Shown here: piece after piece, positions 1-12,800 of the stretch
How positions within the stretch are numbered: position 1 is the first letter of the stretch
Layout: each line of letters starts with the position of its first letter
Origin: Amyelois transitella
Lineage: Eukaryota; Arthropoda; Insecta; Lepidoptera; Pyralidae
Assembly: GCF_032362555.1 (NCBI RefSeq)
Contig: NC_083514.1
Location: 5,441,001 to 5,505,000, forward strand
Direction of reading: 5' to 3'
Length of the DNA: 64,000 bases
Notes under the pieces: generated by a model
The model's database searches: none
Seen by the model: only the letters and a program-made list of their open reading frames with translations
Told to the model about the DNA's origin: nothing
Translations under genes and position numbers: made by a program

Positions 1-410
1 TAATTCTGAAGTTGAAAAATTTTGCTAGATGGAAAATGTAAGGTGCAAATTGGTAAAGTTAGCTTTTTTGCCCAGTTTCAGTTTTGATTTGGATCTCTTG
101 AGAATTCTAAGGGAAACTTTCTTCATTCAGAACTTTTGTTAAAAAAAACATATATAAGTTGGTTGACCATTCTTAATACCAACTATCATTACACAGTATC
201 AAAAAAGTCACCCTCCACGTTTATTTATTTCCCAGATCAGTAATATATTTTTTTAATATACTCAATGTAGACAATACATTTGCTATTAAACTAAAAGGCC
301 AAATAAATAGACCCCGAATGAATTCCCATATTTTAACTAATACTAACAAAACAATATACTGAAGAAGTTGATCGTCAATTGTCAATGAATTCAGAATCAG
401 GATCTGAGGT

Positions 411-574
411 GTTAGTGCGAGTTTTGCTCGATCAAAAGCGTCGAGCAAGCCGTCGCGAATTTGTATGGAAGTGCATTAGTGCCATCGCGTTACCACTAAC
501 TGGCGCTGATCAAATCACATACACATTCGCGTTTACTTGCTCGACGCGTTTGATCGAGTAAAACTCGCACTAAC
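411..574. mobile_element. MITE-like element with 39-bp terminal inverted repeats
   Basis: The left arm 411-449 and right arm 536-574 are reverse complements, with only about two mismatches over 39 bp (left begins GTTAGTGCGAGTTTTGCTCG). Pairing resumes inside: CGCGAATTTGTATG on the left against CACATACACATTCGCG on the right. The whole 164 bp could therefore fold into one long hairpin. It has no coding capacity. Size and structure fit a non-autonomous DNA transposon (MITE). No clear target-site duplication was identified. Confidence 0.7.
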
Positions 575-593
575 CCCTCTGGATTCACTCTCG

Positions 594-673
594 CACAGTG
601 CTTTCGTAGCACTGTCTACGCATATTCGTAGCGAGGCATGAACTCGTAGCAATGCTACGGAATCGTAGCAGAT
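594..673. repeat. cluster of TCGTAGC / GCTACGA motifs
   Basis: Within 80 bp the heptamer-like TCGTAGC occurs about four times, with inverse partners (GCTACGGA, TCTACGCA). These form several small overlapping hairpins, for example CGTAGCAATGCTACG. A related TCGTAG-rich segment lies at 21131-21215. Function unknown. Confidence 0.5.
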
Positions 674-838
674 TGTACAGAAGACTCAAAACGCAAAATT
701 CTAAGAACCGAAAATTTGAAAGAAATTTGATTTTGTATGAACACTTAAGGATGATTTTTGACTTAATACACGGAACTAAAGATGGATTAAGGTAATCAAC
801 AGGGCTGAAATAAATTTAGTAATTTTATTTTTGTTTAG

Positions 839-3800
839 GCTGCGTGAACATCCCGCTTCGCGAAATACCCTCCACGGGTATAGAGACTTGGTACAAGCTG
901 GAAGCTCGTTCACAGCGGTCGTCAGTCCAGGGCCGAATTCGACTGCGGCTTTGGCTTTCAGCCCGGGAGGCTGGGAGGCATGACGATGACAATTGGCAAC
1001 AGGTAAAAGAATTACTTCTTGCATAGGTCTTGAATTATCTTGAAAACTAATTATATTAATTTCGTCGCAAAATTTTCTTAATATTAAAAGTACTAATGTG
1101 GAATCAGAACATAGATATGTATATTTACAAGGTACAGAACATCTTTTGTTTAATAACGCTTCTTAAAATAGGTTTAGTAATTACGGTACAGAATCTTTTG
1201 CTTTTGATGTAAATGAAATTCAACGGAAATTTGAAGGTCCCAATCCAATCATTTCCAGAAAAGAGCGATGGAAATATAACATGTAGTTACTATTAATGTT
1301 TTTGTTTACAAGAGAGTCTTCAAATACTTTTGTTAATTTTTTACAAGAGACCCGCTTCGGCTCTGCTCAGGAAGCATTTATAGGTACCTATAAACCTTCT
1401 TTAGAAAAACATCTTTCCAACATTTCAAACAGAAATAAAATCCGTCCACAAGTTTCCGAGATTAGCTCACAAATACATACACAGAAAATATGGTGATTTT
1501 ACTTTATAATATGTAGTGATAATGATGAAGTGATGATTAAAAGAATATTTGTAATAGGATGTTGATGAAGTTTTTGATCAATTGGAATGACAGTCTCATT
1601 CCGCCCGACTAAAATACATTTCAATGAGAGTTACGACGTTGTATCACTCATGTTGGTATCGTTAAACTGCCTAGCTGGTGTATCGCACTATAACCCATTT
1701 TATTGGCTTTTTGCAACGGGCTATTAGTCCACTCATATTAATACTATAAATGTATAAATGGTTATTACTGTATATCAAACTGGCCTAGGGTTGTCGCATA
1801 AAGGTTACTAGTTTGAGCTTGTCTGTTAGCCCACATATTGATAAAGATTCCAAGTAGGTATTAACAATATAATATTATAATATTTTCTCATGCATTATTG
1901 AATTCCCCGAGTACTTCACCTGTTAATAGTGATTTAATCATCAGGGACCTCACGTCCACGATAACCGATAGATTTTCGTCCTTATATTCTCGCAGTATGG
2001 CGATACTAAGTATTAAATATTTTTTTATACCTAATGGGTAGTCGTTTAAAAAAATTCTGCACTAATATTACGCATTTTCCTGACAATCCTGGGCAAGCCA
2101 CAAGCTGGATCAGCCGCTATCTGACGCGGCACGCTTGCCGTCCGTTGCGCACGCTCTAGTGCCCTTTTTGTTATTTTTGTGCACGTGGCCTTATTTATTT
2201 ACCAGCCGCCGACCAACACGTTAATAACGACCTTATCAGTTTATTATTAGCTGCCAGTATTTCGCTGTATAATCACGATATTTTGATCACAAACACTTCG
2301 AGTGATACATGCAAGGTTTGTACTGCACTACCAGCATCAAAGTATGAATAATGAGAACATAGAAATCTACTACTACTTTTCAACATCTGTAGATTCAAAA
2401 ATATTTTTGTTTTACTCATTAAGGTGCGGCAACACGAACGGTTGTTTGGAGTGTTATTGGCTCACGAAGTAGACACTGCGAGCAGCGGAGGGCCGATGGG
2501 GGCAGAGGGTGAAACAAGTAATACTTGGGAAGGGGAATTGTGTGGGCCTGCACAGACTTTGTTGCACCAACATGCGATTCAAGGGGACCTGAGCGCGCTG
2601 CAAGCTGCGATAGCCAGATTTGCGGCTGCCTGCAAACTAAACAGTGATGTTCCCCTCGATCCAAAGTAAGCCATTCAAGAAATCTTACTAAACATATGTA
2701 TGTATATAAAACCGTCCAATAAATTCTTAGCTTGACCCTTTTGCGTACGAATCACAAATACGAGAGGAATCTTCCACACAAGAATGCTTACGGATTGTAG
2801 TACTCTCAATAAATCGTTAAGTTATACCCACAAATTATACGAAGTATGTCCGTAATCCAATAAGCGTTTTTCTTATTCAGGATAACATTATTATTGATTT
2901 ATTATTTTGTTTCTAAGGTATATGTACAAGTTACTAACAGAACTAGAGCGAGCATGGTGCCAGAGTGCAAACGCTAGCAGCGGTGAAGCAAGTGGGGGAT
3001 CCTCCAGGGACGAGGAACGCTGGCTCGCAGAGTGCTTCGGAGAATTCGTTGAGAGGGCGCTGCATCAACTGCGAGTACATAGGGACTTGTACCCGGTGTT
3101 GCATCACCTTAGTCTAAACAAGTATGCTTTAATTGGTTTTTACAACTTTTTCTATTACCTAATTAATAAAAAAATAATAATTTTTCAGGCCCGTAGCGGG
3201 CTGAAATTCATGCAGGTTTTTAATCATAAGTTTAATATAGACTCGGCTGAAATTTTAATATTAATATCAAAATCTTGTGTTCACAAGAAAAGCTGATATT
3301 GCGAGAATATTTTTCCAAAAAGTTAGAATATTATAATATATCTACATTTTATTTTATATAAATTGTTTGAATAGATTTTATTCTATTACCAAGTTTTCAC
3401 AAATCAAACTTTATTTTAATAAAGACTCTTTTGCATATAATTTAAGTGCTATAAATATAATAAAAAAATCTTTATTTGAAGTAATATTTTGAGTGGTTTT
3501 TATTTACGTAATTACTAAGTTTTGATAAATGTCAAAATGTTTTAATTATAGTAGCTCTTCTAAGTAGTGTCTCGGAACTTCGTAATTTATTAAACCTTAT
3601 TTCACAGGTTGGAATTTCTTTTGCGATGTTTGAGCCATTTGTCACAAATGAAAGCTTTTTGGAGGTGTTGCCCCTTTAATAAAGAGATCAGGTAAATAAT
3701 TTGTGTGAAAATATTTTCTAATGTTCGTTTACACTAATTTACTTATTTAAACAGTCAAACCAAACAAAACAAAACAAAATTAGGACAGCCAAATTTGTTT

Positions 3801-6800
3801 AAAGCATTTTTGTTTAAAACATTTCAGTAATTTTTTTAGAAATAAAATTAATATGTCCCCTTCTCTCACAATGTCCGGATCTCATATTGTAATGCGATTT
3901 ACTTTTACAGTTATTTTCATAAAATTTAAGGTCTCTGGGTTTTGGTTTTATATTCGTCCATGAATTACAAATACCTAGCCGGCAGTTATTCACAATGGAT
4001 CCTGTCCCTAGATTAGACTGCCTGAATACCTATAACATTGCAGTATTGAAGTTAAGGGTTATTAAGTGGTAAAATGAAATATTCACTTTTATAATCAACT
4101 AACTTTTACTTGACTTTTACCTCACTTTTAGCTGCAGTTTTCGCAAATCCCATAGGAACTATTGTTTGTACCGAGATAAAAAGGTCTAAACCCTTTGTTC
4201 TTCTCCAGACTCTTAGTTACAAATCCGCAAATATGAAGATTGGTTAAGTAAATAACGCGTGAACAGACTATAAACAAAGAAATAAACTTACTTTCACATT
4301 AATTATATTAGTTAAGACTGGCGACACGGTCTCATTTTACACGGTGTATTTTGAAGAAATTTTTGTATGTTTATAACCGTTCATGAATTAATTGCCTAAA
4401 GAGCAGAGTAAAATGTACCAAAATTCATTGCGTATTCATTGCATCACCACATTTTACCATTTGAGGTAAAAATGCTGCAAATTATTTCAAACACAACATT
4501 TTTTCAGATTTAAATTTGAATAACGTCATAACATCTTTTACCACGGTTCCGTCAGAACAATTTTTATCAAAGTATTTTAACATTTCAGCCCACGGAAGGG
4601 CGATCAAAGTGAAATTTGTAATAGCATCTTTTAAAACGCGTACAAGCTTCGTATTAAATTTATTTGAAAGCCTAAAATGACAGCATTTAGAGGTTCTATT
4701 TTTCTTTTTAAATTAAAAATGTGAGATTCTTTACGTAGACTGCGGGTTCTTTTAAAATTAAATATTAATAACATACGTAAAACAATCATTAATATTTATT
4801 ATTAGCTGGTATGACTATATAAATAAAATAATAAATAAATAAATATAAATATATACGGGACAAATTACACTGATTGAATTAGCCTCGAAGTAAGTTCGAA
4901 ACTTGTGTTACGAGTTACTAACTCAACGATACTATATTTTATAATAAATATTTATATAGATAAACATCCAAGACCCAGGCCAATCAGAAAAAGTTCTTTT
5001 CTCATCATGCCCTGACCGGGATTCGAACCCGGGACCTCCGGTGTCGCAGACAAGCGTACTACCGCTGAGCCACAGAGGCCGTCATATATATGTGCGCCGC
5101 TGTATAAATTTTATGTTATACAATTCATGTCATATAAGCAAACGTATATATTTCATAATTAATATATAATTTTTTTAACTTATTTGTAATATTTTAATAC
5201 ATAACACACATTGAAAAAAGTCCAGATTATTCACTACGCATATTTTGTTTTAGAATGGAAATAATGGGTTCTTTACGGAAAGGCACAGCAGAATGGTACG
5301 AAGCTCTGTGCGCTCAAGACACAGAATCAGAACGCGGGGAAGACCTTGTCAACCTGATCACACTCGTGCAGATCGACCTACAGCAGGGGCTCACCTACTA
5401 CCACCCATTGTTTGAAACGTAAGTTATGTTTTTATAACCAACATCATCTAAATCGGTAATTTGTGTCAAAAGTTTATAAAAATTACCATAGAAATTAGTT
5501 TCTTGTCCTTTTGCATGAAATATTATGGGTACTAACATTAAACATAAAGTATAACCTTATATAATATAATTTAGGCTGGTTCGCTGGTCGAACGGCTAAA
5601 TAGCGTGTCCCCCAAACGCCACAGGTTCAAATTCTACATCGACCATGTACCAGTAACAATTTTGACGTATGTATATTACCGGGACTAACACTAGGAGGAA
5701 GAAGAAGAAATATAATTAATCGTATTTATTATTTGACGAAATATTTGTATTGAAATAATTGGTTTTACATTCACTCATGTTTTTTAATGTAGACAATGTG
5801 CATTCGTTCACGCTTTAGATTTAAGAGATCTATATTTGTAAATTGACGTCCGGTGAAAATGCTGCAGTGTAGTTTGTTCCGCCGCTTCTTCTACACATGC
5901 GCTTCGGAAGCGGTAGTAGTTATAATTAGACTTATGTGATGTGACATCAATAAGTGATACCTTGTATCCAATTTTGAAAATAAATCTATTCTATTCTTTT
6001 AAATACTAAACTAACTTTAACATAAAAACAGTTATTTTAATCTACTAAGTATAGAACGGGTACTCCTTGCATCACAAAGAAAATTCCATTTCAAATAACA
6101 TGGAGTAAGCCATTCAATTAGAATGGGGAATGTACTTCCACGCAATCATATCAACACCGAATGAATAAGAATCGGAGACACATTTAGAAACAAATTGCGA
6201 GCCCATCTCCCTCACAATGGAGTTACAAGGCGGAAAGTCCTCGGGTAGCTGGAAATTCGTGATTTGTTTACATGTTACCATTAGATTCTAAAGGTTTAGT
6301 TATCTGATTTGTTTAATAATACATTTGTACGTTTTAGGACTAACAACGTCCCTTACTTCAGCGTCGTGTTCACACAAATTGATAAAATGGTAAGTATTTT
6401 TAAATAATTTGTAACTTATTTTTTTTTTCATCTTTTTGTGATTGCATATACTACTTGCGATATATGGATATAATTTTGAAAGTGAATATCTTGGGTGAAG
6501 TGAATTTCACTTACGTGAATATTGTATAAGTTGTTGGTTCGGTACAGTACCTACCTATTTTCTGTTACACAATCTTGTAGAGTAGGATTTCTTACATTAA
6601 TTTCACACATGAATGACGACAGCTGGTGACAGAGGCTGGAGACATTAGGTAGGTTCTACATGTTTTACATAAAATAAATCGGTAGTCCTGTATTTTTATT
6701 ATGCGTATGCATACGCATGTTGCCAATATGCTCAAATAGAAATATTTGCACATTTTGAACTATGTAACAATTTATTCAAATTCGATATATGCAAAAGGAT

Positions 6801-9800
6801 TTAACCTGTTGAAAACAACTTGCTATATACTTACTTATACTATTAACTAAAACTTATACTGTAAACGAGCTTTTGATGGAAGGGATTATGAAATATCAGT
6901 TTATTCGGTTTTCCTATTTTGCAAGTTTATACAATTTTGGTTTAAACGTTCGTACGACCCAATCTCAACTGGCTAAGTCCAGGGGGTTTTAAATTGATAA
7001 CACATTTAGCTTTTCCCCCCGAAGGTATCGGAGGACGTGAGACACTGTGTCGAGCAGTGGGTGGCGGAAGGATGGTGTGGGGTTGCAGAGGAAGAAGCAT
7101 ACGACGAGCTTGGGAACGGAGGTTCGATTTATATTTTCGAATTTCAAGGACAGGTTTTGTTTAAATTTGAAAATGAAAATTTGTGTAAAAGCGGCATTAA
7201 CGTACGTACGTTGTTAACCTATTCTTTGAAAAAACTTTTAAGGCTGAACCTGGTAGCTAAGTAAAAAATATAAAAATTTGTGTTTAATTGTGTGAGTAAA
7301 ATCTCTTTTTATTTCTATAGTCTTAGGAGTAAAATACTTAATTTTCGCGTTAATACATAACTAATAAAATAAAATTCACAACGTATTTTTCGTCACATCA
7401 TAAGTTGTACTAAACATTATGAAATCACTTGTACCTCTTTAAAAATCACTTTACCTTTTGTGAGTATCTTGCTACTTATCGTTTAATAGGGAATCAATGA
7501 TTCACATTATATGCAACCTAATGTAAACTGTATTTCCTCATAGTGTGCGTAGTGACAGCGAAGACTCTTCCCTTCGAAGTATTGTCGGCTGTGCGCGAAC
7601 TGTGTGCGGCCGCCGTGCCCGCGCCGCTGCCGCACGCCGCGCACGAAGCGCCGCCGCAGTTGCTTGACGCTTACACGTAAGCAACACTTTTAGCTCATTG
7701 TCTATGATATCAACATTGACGCTGCAGTTCGAAGTATTGTCGGCTGCGCGCGAGTTTGGCGCTGCCTCATTGACGCTTACATTTTAGATTTTATTACATG
7801 TCTATTATTAAGAAAATTGTTCGAAAGTTAAAAAATATACCTTTTCTTAAATAAGCCACTTATCAAAAAAATATTTGTATTAAAGATTGCATATTCATTT
7901 ATTTAAACTTTATGCACGTTAAATGTACAACAGGTGAACGTTATGCCACAAGGCATTCTCTGCTAGTCGAACCTTTGAAGCAAACCGAGATGGATGTACG
8001 TGTGGTGCGATAACTGTAAAAGAAATTATAAATGTTATGTTATACTTACCCAAAATACAGGACCGGTTTTTAACCAGTCAAGGAAAAAGTTGCTTTGAAG
8101 GTAAAGACTTATTTACTTTAAATACCTACCTACGTAAAATAAATAAACTTCATGATGTTACATGATGTTAAATCCTAAATGAAGTAAACAAGCCCCAGCT
8201 CCGAGAAGTTTTGTGTTCGTTAAAACACCGCAAACGACTGCGAGGTCACAAGGCGGTGTTCGCTTCCACAGTAAGACGCCAATTAGTTCACTTAATTAGC
8301 CAGTAAAGCATGAGTGAGCTTTGTTGGCTAAATATATAACTTACTGTTCTCGAGATAGCTTAGCCTTAACCTTCACCCGAACATATTTTAAACATATTTT
8401 CTGTACTTGTTGTAAACCTAAATGGCTGAATTGTTTGATTATTTTTGGTCTGAGGTATATACATAATATTTTTAAGAGCAATGGTCACATACGTTAAGAC
8501 CTTTAACAAATATTGCTACTCGCATACCACCAACATGAATTGTTAGTTGTATATGAAGCATTTATATGCTTTACTGAATAAGTGTTGACTTTATTGACAT
8601 TACAAAACCATTTCTCGGAACTTACGCTTAGAATATTCTACTATTGTTTACTACCACGTACCACACAAATTGTATTCTATTAGGAAGGCATACTAGCCTA
8701 AAAGTAAACTATACTTACTTCAATCAAATAAACTATAACATGTTACGATGTTGTACTGCTTTTGAATGAAATAGTACAACAAAGTATACACAAACGAAAA
8801 AGAAGCAAAGCAAACAAAAGTAACACACTTACCTACTTTTGTTTTAGTACCGAGAAATAAAGTTCTCAGACATATCCAAATAACGTGATTAAAAAGTATC
8901 GAGTCACATGCTGTTTAATTTCTGCTTTTCGATCGTGAGTTCTTTCTTTATCAAAAATATTTCGAATATTTCTTGAGGCATTTTTATTATACTAGAGTAA
9001 GCCCACGGCCCCGCCCGCGTTAAAGGAGTAATCCCGCTTGTTTCTATTCTTGTGGAAATTAGGGAAAATCCTTTCTTAGCGGATGCCTGCATTCTATCCA
9101 AATTTCAGCGCGATCGGTCTGATAGTTTGTGCTGTGCGTTAATGATCAATCAGCGTAAACCTTTGCGTTTAAAATATATATAGATAGGGTGGTTTTGATT
9201 TGATAATAGATAAATTTGATATTAGGTCAGCTGGTTTATTGTTTACTATGTGATATATACTAGGTTATATTACACATTCACTACACACATGCGAACAAAT
9301 TGTACTCGTACATGCTATTAAATATTTTTTATTAAATATAAGCACTTTTTGCTTATATTTTATAAATAAATGTTAATTATTAAGCAGACGCGGACAGCGT
9401 CATTTTATAAATATACAGTTGCGTACAGAACTATTATTAATACTTATTATAATTGAGTTATTTTACTTGCCACTTCGCTCACAGAATTGAGCATTTTCCT
9501 CTTGTGGAAATGACATTCCGTCTTACAGTTAAAGTGTTCGCAGGTGGTTCGAGCCCCTGATCGATCGGTGGCTGGCTGTAACCAAGACTATGGCGCTGCA
9601 GAGGGTCCGCGCAGCTGTCGAATTAGGTATGATTCTTGTTTCTGTTCATTTTTGACCGACTTCTGAAAACGTATAATCGAATTGAGAACCTCTTCCTTTT
9701 TTGTAGTCGGTTTAAAAGGAAGTTATATATTTCACCGTATTTTTTTTATGTAAGTATGTTACGGCATATCTCTGGTATTTATAATCCGACTTGAATTTTT

Positions 9801-12800
9801 TTTTTGCATTTTATAGTGGCCGTGTAGTCCCATAGAAATTTGGGAAGGTCTGGTCATAAATATGGATGATATTCCAGGGAACTCCTTAAAAATCAACAGA
9901 ATAAGCTTTGCAGTTAATATGTAAATAATGGCGTATATGGCAAAGGCGAAGGAAGGGCAAGAAGAAGGAATGACCATTATACGCATTTATCTATCACAGT
10001 GACTAGTAAAAACCAATACAGTCAAGCAGCGTTTACTTGAATAATTTAGAATTTTTTCTGAAACTTCATAATATCATGACTAGAAGCTTTCATTGTGATA
10101 CGATAAAACAAGTTGGAAGTTAAATTTAATTTAGTTATATAGAATGTTGCAACTTGCAATTTCTGAAATAACGAAGTCCGAAACACAAAGGGCAGCGAGC
10201 GCAGGTTTATTTTGTAGTTATTCCCGCACAATCGAAACTTTCTGAGCGGGAAGCGCCGTGCTACTTGTACCTACATATGTATATTCATACATTATCCTGT
10301 AACCGGACACTTAATTATGAACATGTAATACCGACGACTAGTATTTAATAATTACATATCTTTGTATTAATAACTAATATTGAATACGTTCCTACTTCTA
10401 AACTGTGAACTTTTGTAAATGCGGCAGCTGCGGCAGATTAGCAATTGCTATAAAAAGTACGCCTCATTTCCTAACTTATAAAATACGACATTGATAGATA
10501 TCAACGCATCGCGCAAACCTAACAAGTAGGTTCCTATGTGCGCAAAATTTTCACCAAGTTTTCATGGTGAAGCCAGAGGCGTACTCTTATTTTAAATATT
10601 GTTTAATTACAATTTGTAGTATTTTGTACTCAATCATGTTATAAAATAATCAACACGATATATTTTTATAATTAATACCAAGTAACAACCGTATCCAAAG
10701 TGTTGAGGCACGCAAGCTACTTATAATTCAGACAACCATCAAACTTAAGTTGCACCATTTCCGAATCAAACCACAGTGAGAAAGCAAGCCCCTGAAAGAA
10801 TTTTCTGCCATCGCCAGAGTAATGTATGACGAAGCAGGTTATAATAAGAGTCATTTTTCAAATGAATGGGTACAATTTGTTGAGAGGGCAAAAGGCGAAG
10901 GTTCACGCCCGCGCTCGGCGCCCACCCATTTAGATAAGTATCGAAATCTAAACTGTGCCACCACACGAAAGCTTTTATTGGCTTCAGACAATTATAAGAT
11001 TGCTTGGAAATTATTCGTGTACGCGTTAATTTCCGATCAAAGATAAAACGTATCCACAACCAACAACTGTATGTGTCAAATTCACTTTTTTACTATAACT
11101 TTCGTGGCAGCCTTGAATAATGAACCCATTTGGGTACGTGGGAATTATTAATGAGTGTCTTTAAGAATCTGTGTTCAAAATGTATATATATGCCTTAACA
11201 TACATACATATAAGTACTGTAATCACATTGCAGGTTGATTAAAATTTTGTTCATAATAAATATTTAACACTTACCCTAAAGCGTAAAGGGATAATGAATG
11301 TAATATTACTAACATTCTTAAAAAACATAAATATTTTCTTTTGGAGATGACCATTCCCATAGAAATCTGAATGATACTCATCTATATTATTTTTATTCTG
11401 ATTCGATTATCTAACTGTCATAATTTAATATATTCTCCGCATATATTATTCGGTATTTTTTAATATGCAGATCGTGCCGTAGAAGGAGAGCATCTTGTGA
11501 AGCACAGCACGTCTTCCGTGGACACGGCTGCTTGGTAAGTTACTTTACATGCCAAGACGGCACTAATTTTAAGTAGACAAACTTCGCAAAATTATGTAAG
11601 TGCGCTGTAATAAACTAAAAACAAGAACGTGACAATATTAAGTTCGAACTTTCATAATAAGTGTGTCAAAACTTAGATGATATGCTGTGAAGACTAAGGT
11701 GCATATAAAATCAATTTAATTACAAGATGATTGTATTAAAATTGAAAAAAATAACCTCGATAAACACAACCATGAGAACAGTTCTCTTAGCTTTCACAAA
11801 ATGTGCATGAGGTCTTGGAATTTAATTTTCTCGAGTAAAGCTCTCCTGTGTAACTGTAAACACGAAAGTTATTGTACCAGACATGACGTCAGGATTTTCA
11901 TTTCGGAGTTTAAATTTAAAGCTAGAATAGACATGATAATTAACTTTATTTTTGCGCTCATGAATGCTGTTACTTTTATAAGAATTTTTAATTCATAATA
12001 TGTTCTTTATTTAATCAACAAATTGATACCGTAACTAATAAAATTTATCTTCGCAGCTTATACCACATGCGGTTGGTATGGCGCGCCATCGGCGGCGCCG
12101 AGGAGGGTTCCTTTGGCGGCGGGCTGCGGTTGCTAGAGGCGGCCTGCGCCACCGCGCTGCACTATGCCGATTTGATACACGGCGCTTTAGCCGACCAGGG
12201 GTATTACGAAAATCATGGTGAGTAGATTTTCATTAGGGATTTGGCATAATATCCAGAATATAAATTGAACCCGAGTACCATAGCATGCTACCTCGAACTC
12301 TTCTTCCATCTGGGAGGACGAGGAAGAGCAAAAAACTGATAAGATTTTTTACCCAAATCAGGTATCATTTCTTCTACATATTTTCATATCTCTAATTAAC
12401 CTCGTATTTTGCTCAGTTCTGGTTCAGCCACTACGCTAGTATAACATGGTTTTGTACGCCGCAGCATTATCGCAGCGTATACAGAATACGGTGACTGCAC
12501 CAGCAAAATATCTCAGCCCTTAATATTTAAATTTATTTTATGCAGTCTATGCATTAGAGATCATCAAGGTATCTATTTCTTTGGCGTGAATAAAAACATT
12601 TTGTTGAGCAATAAAAAAACGCGTTTACGTAAAATTATTATAATAATACGATTTTGCGTAGACGTGTTTTTTTATTGCAAACGCTCTATAATACTGACTG
12701 GACTGATATACTTTTAAAAACATTATAGCATAAAAATAAAAACCAAATGCTAATACTTTTCACCGAAGTCACCTCCAAACGTTACCAAGAGCGTTACATA

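Larger units (their letters stand above)
1..838 (+). other. intronic or upstream flank of unc-13-4
   Basis: The first recognisable exon starts after a TTTGTTTAG acceptor at 838, so this stretch is most simply intron. No coding sequence is convincing. It contains a 164-bp inverted-repeat element (411-574) and a cluster of TCGTAGC motifs (594-673). Confidence 0.6.

Noticed and set aside
2090-2215. GC-richer patch that might be an unc-13-4 exon
   Set aside because: No open frame with matching splice sites and phase; the flanking exons already join in frame.
5006-5083. Possible tRNA gene on the minus strand
   Set aside because: Box B is perfect but the acceptor stem pairs poorly, and the sequence continues into a SINE body with a second near-identical copy at 21640-21720.
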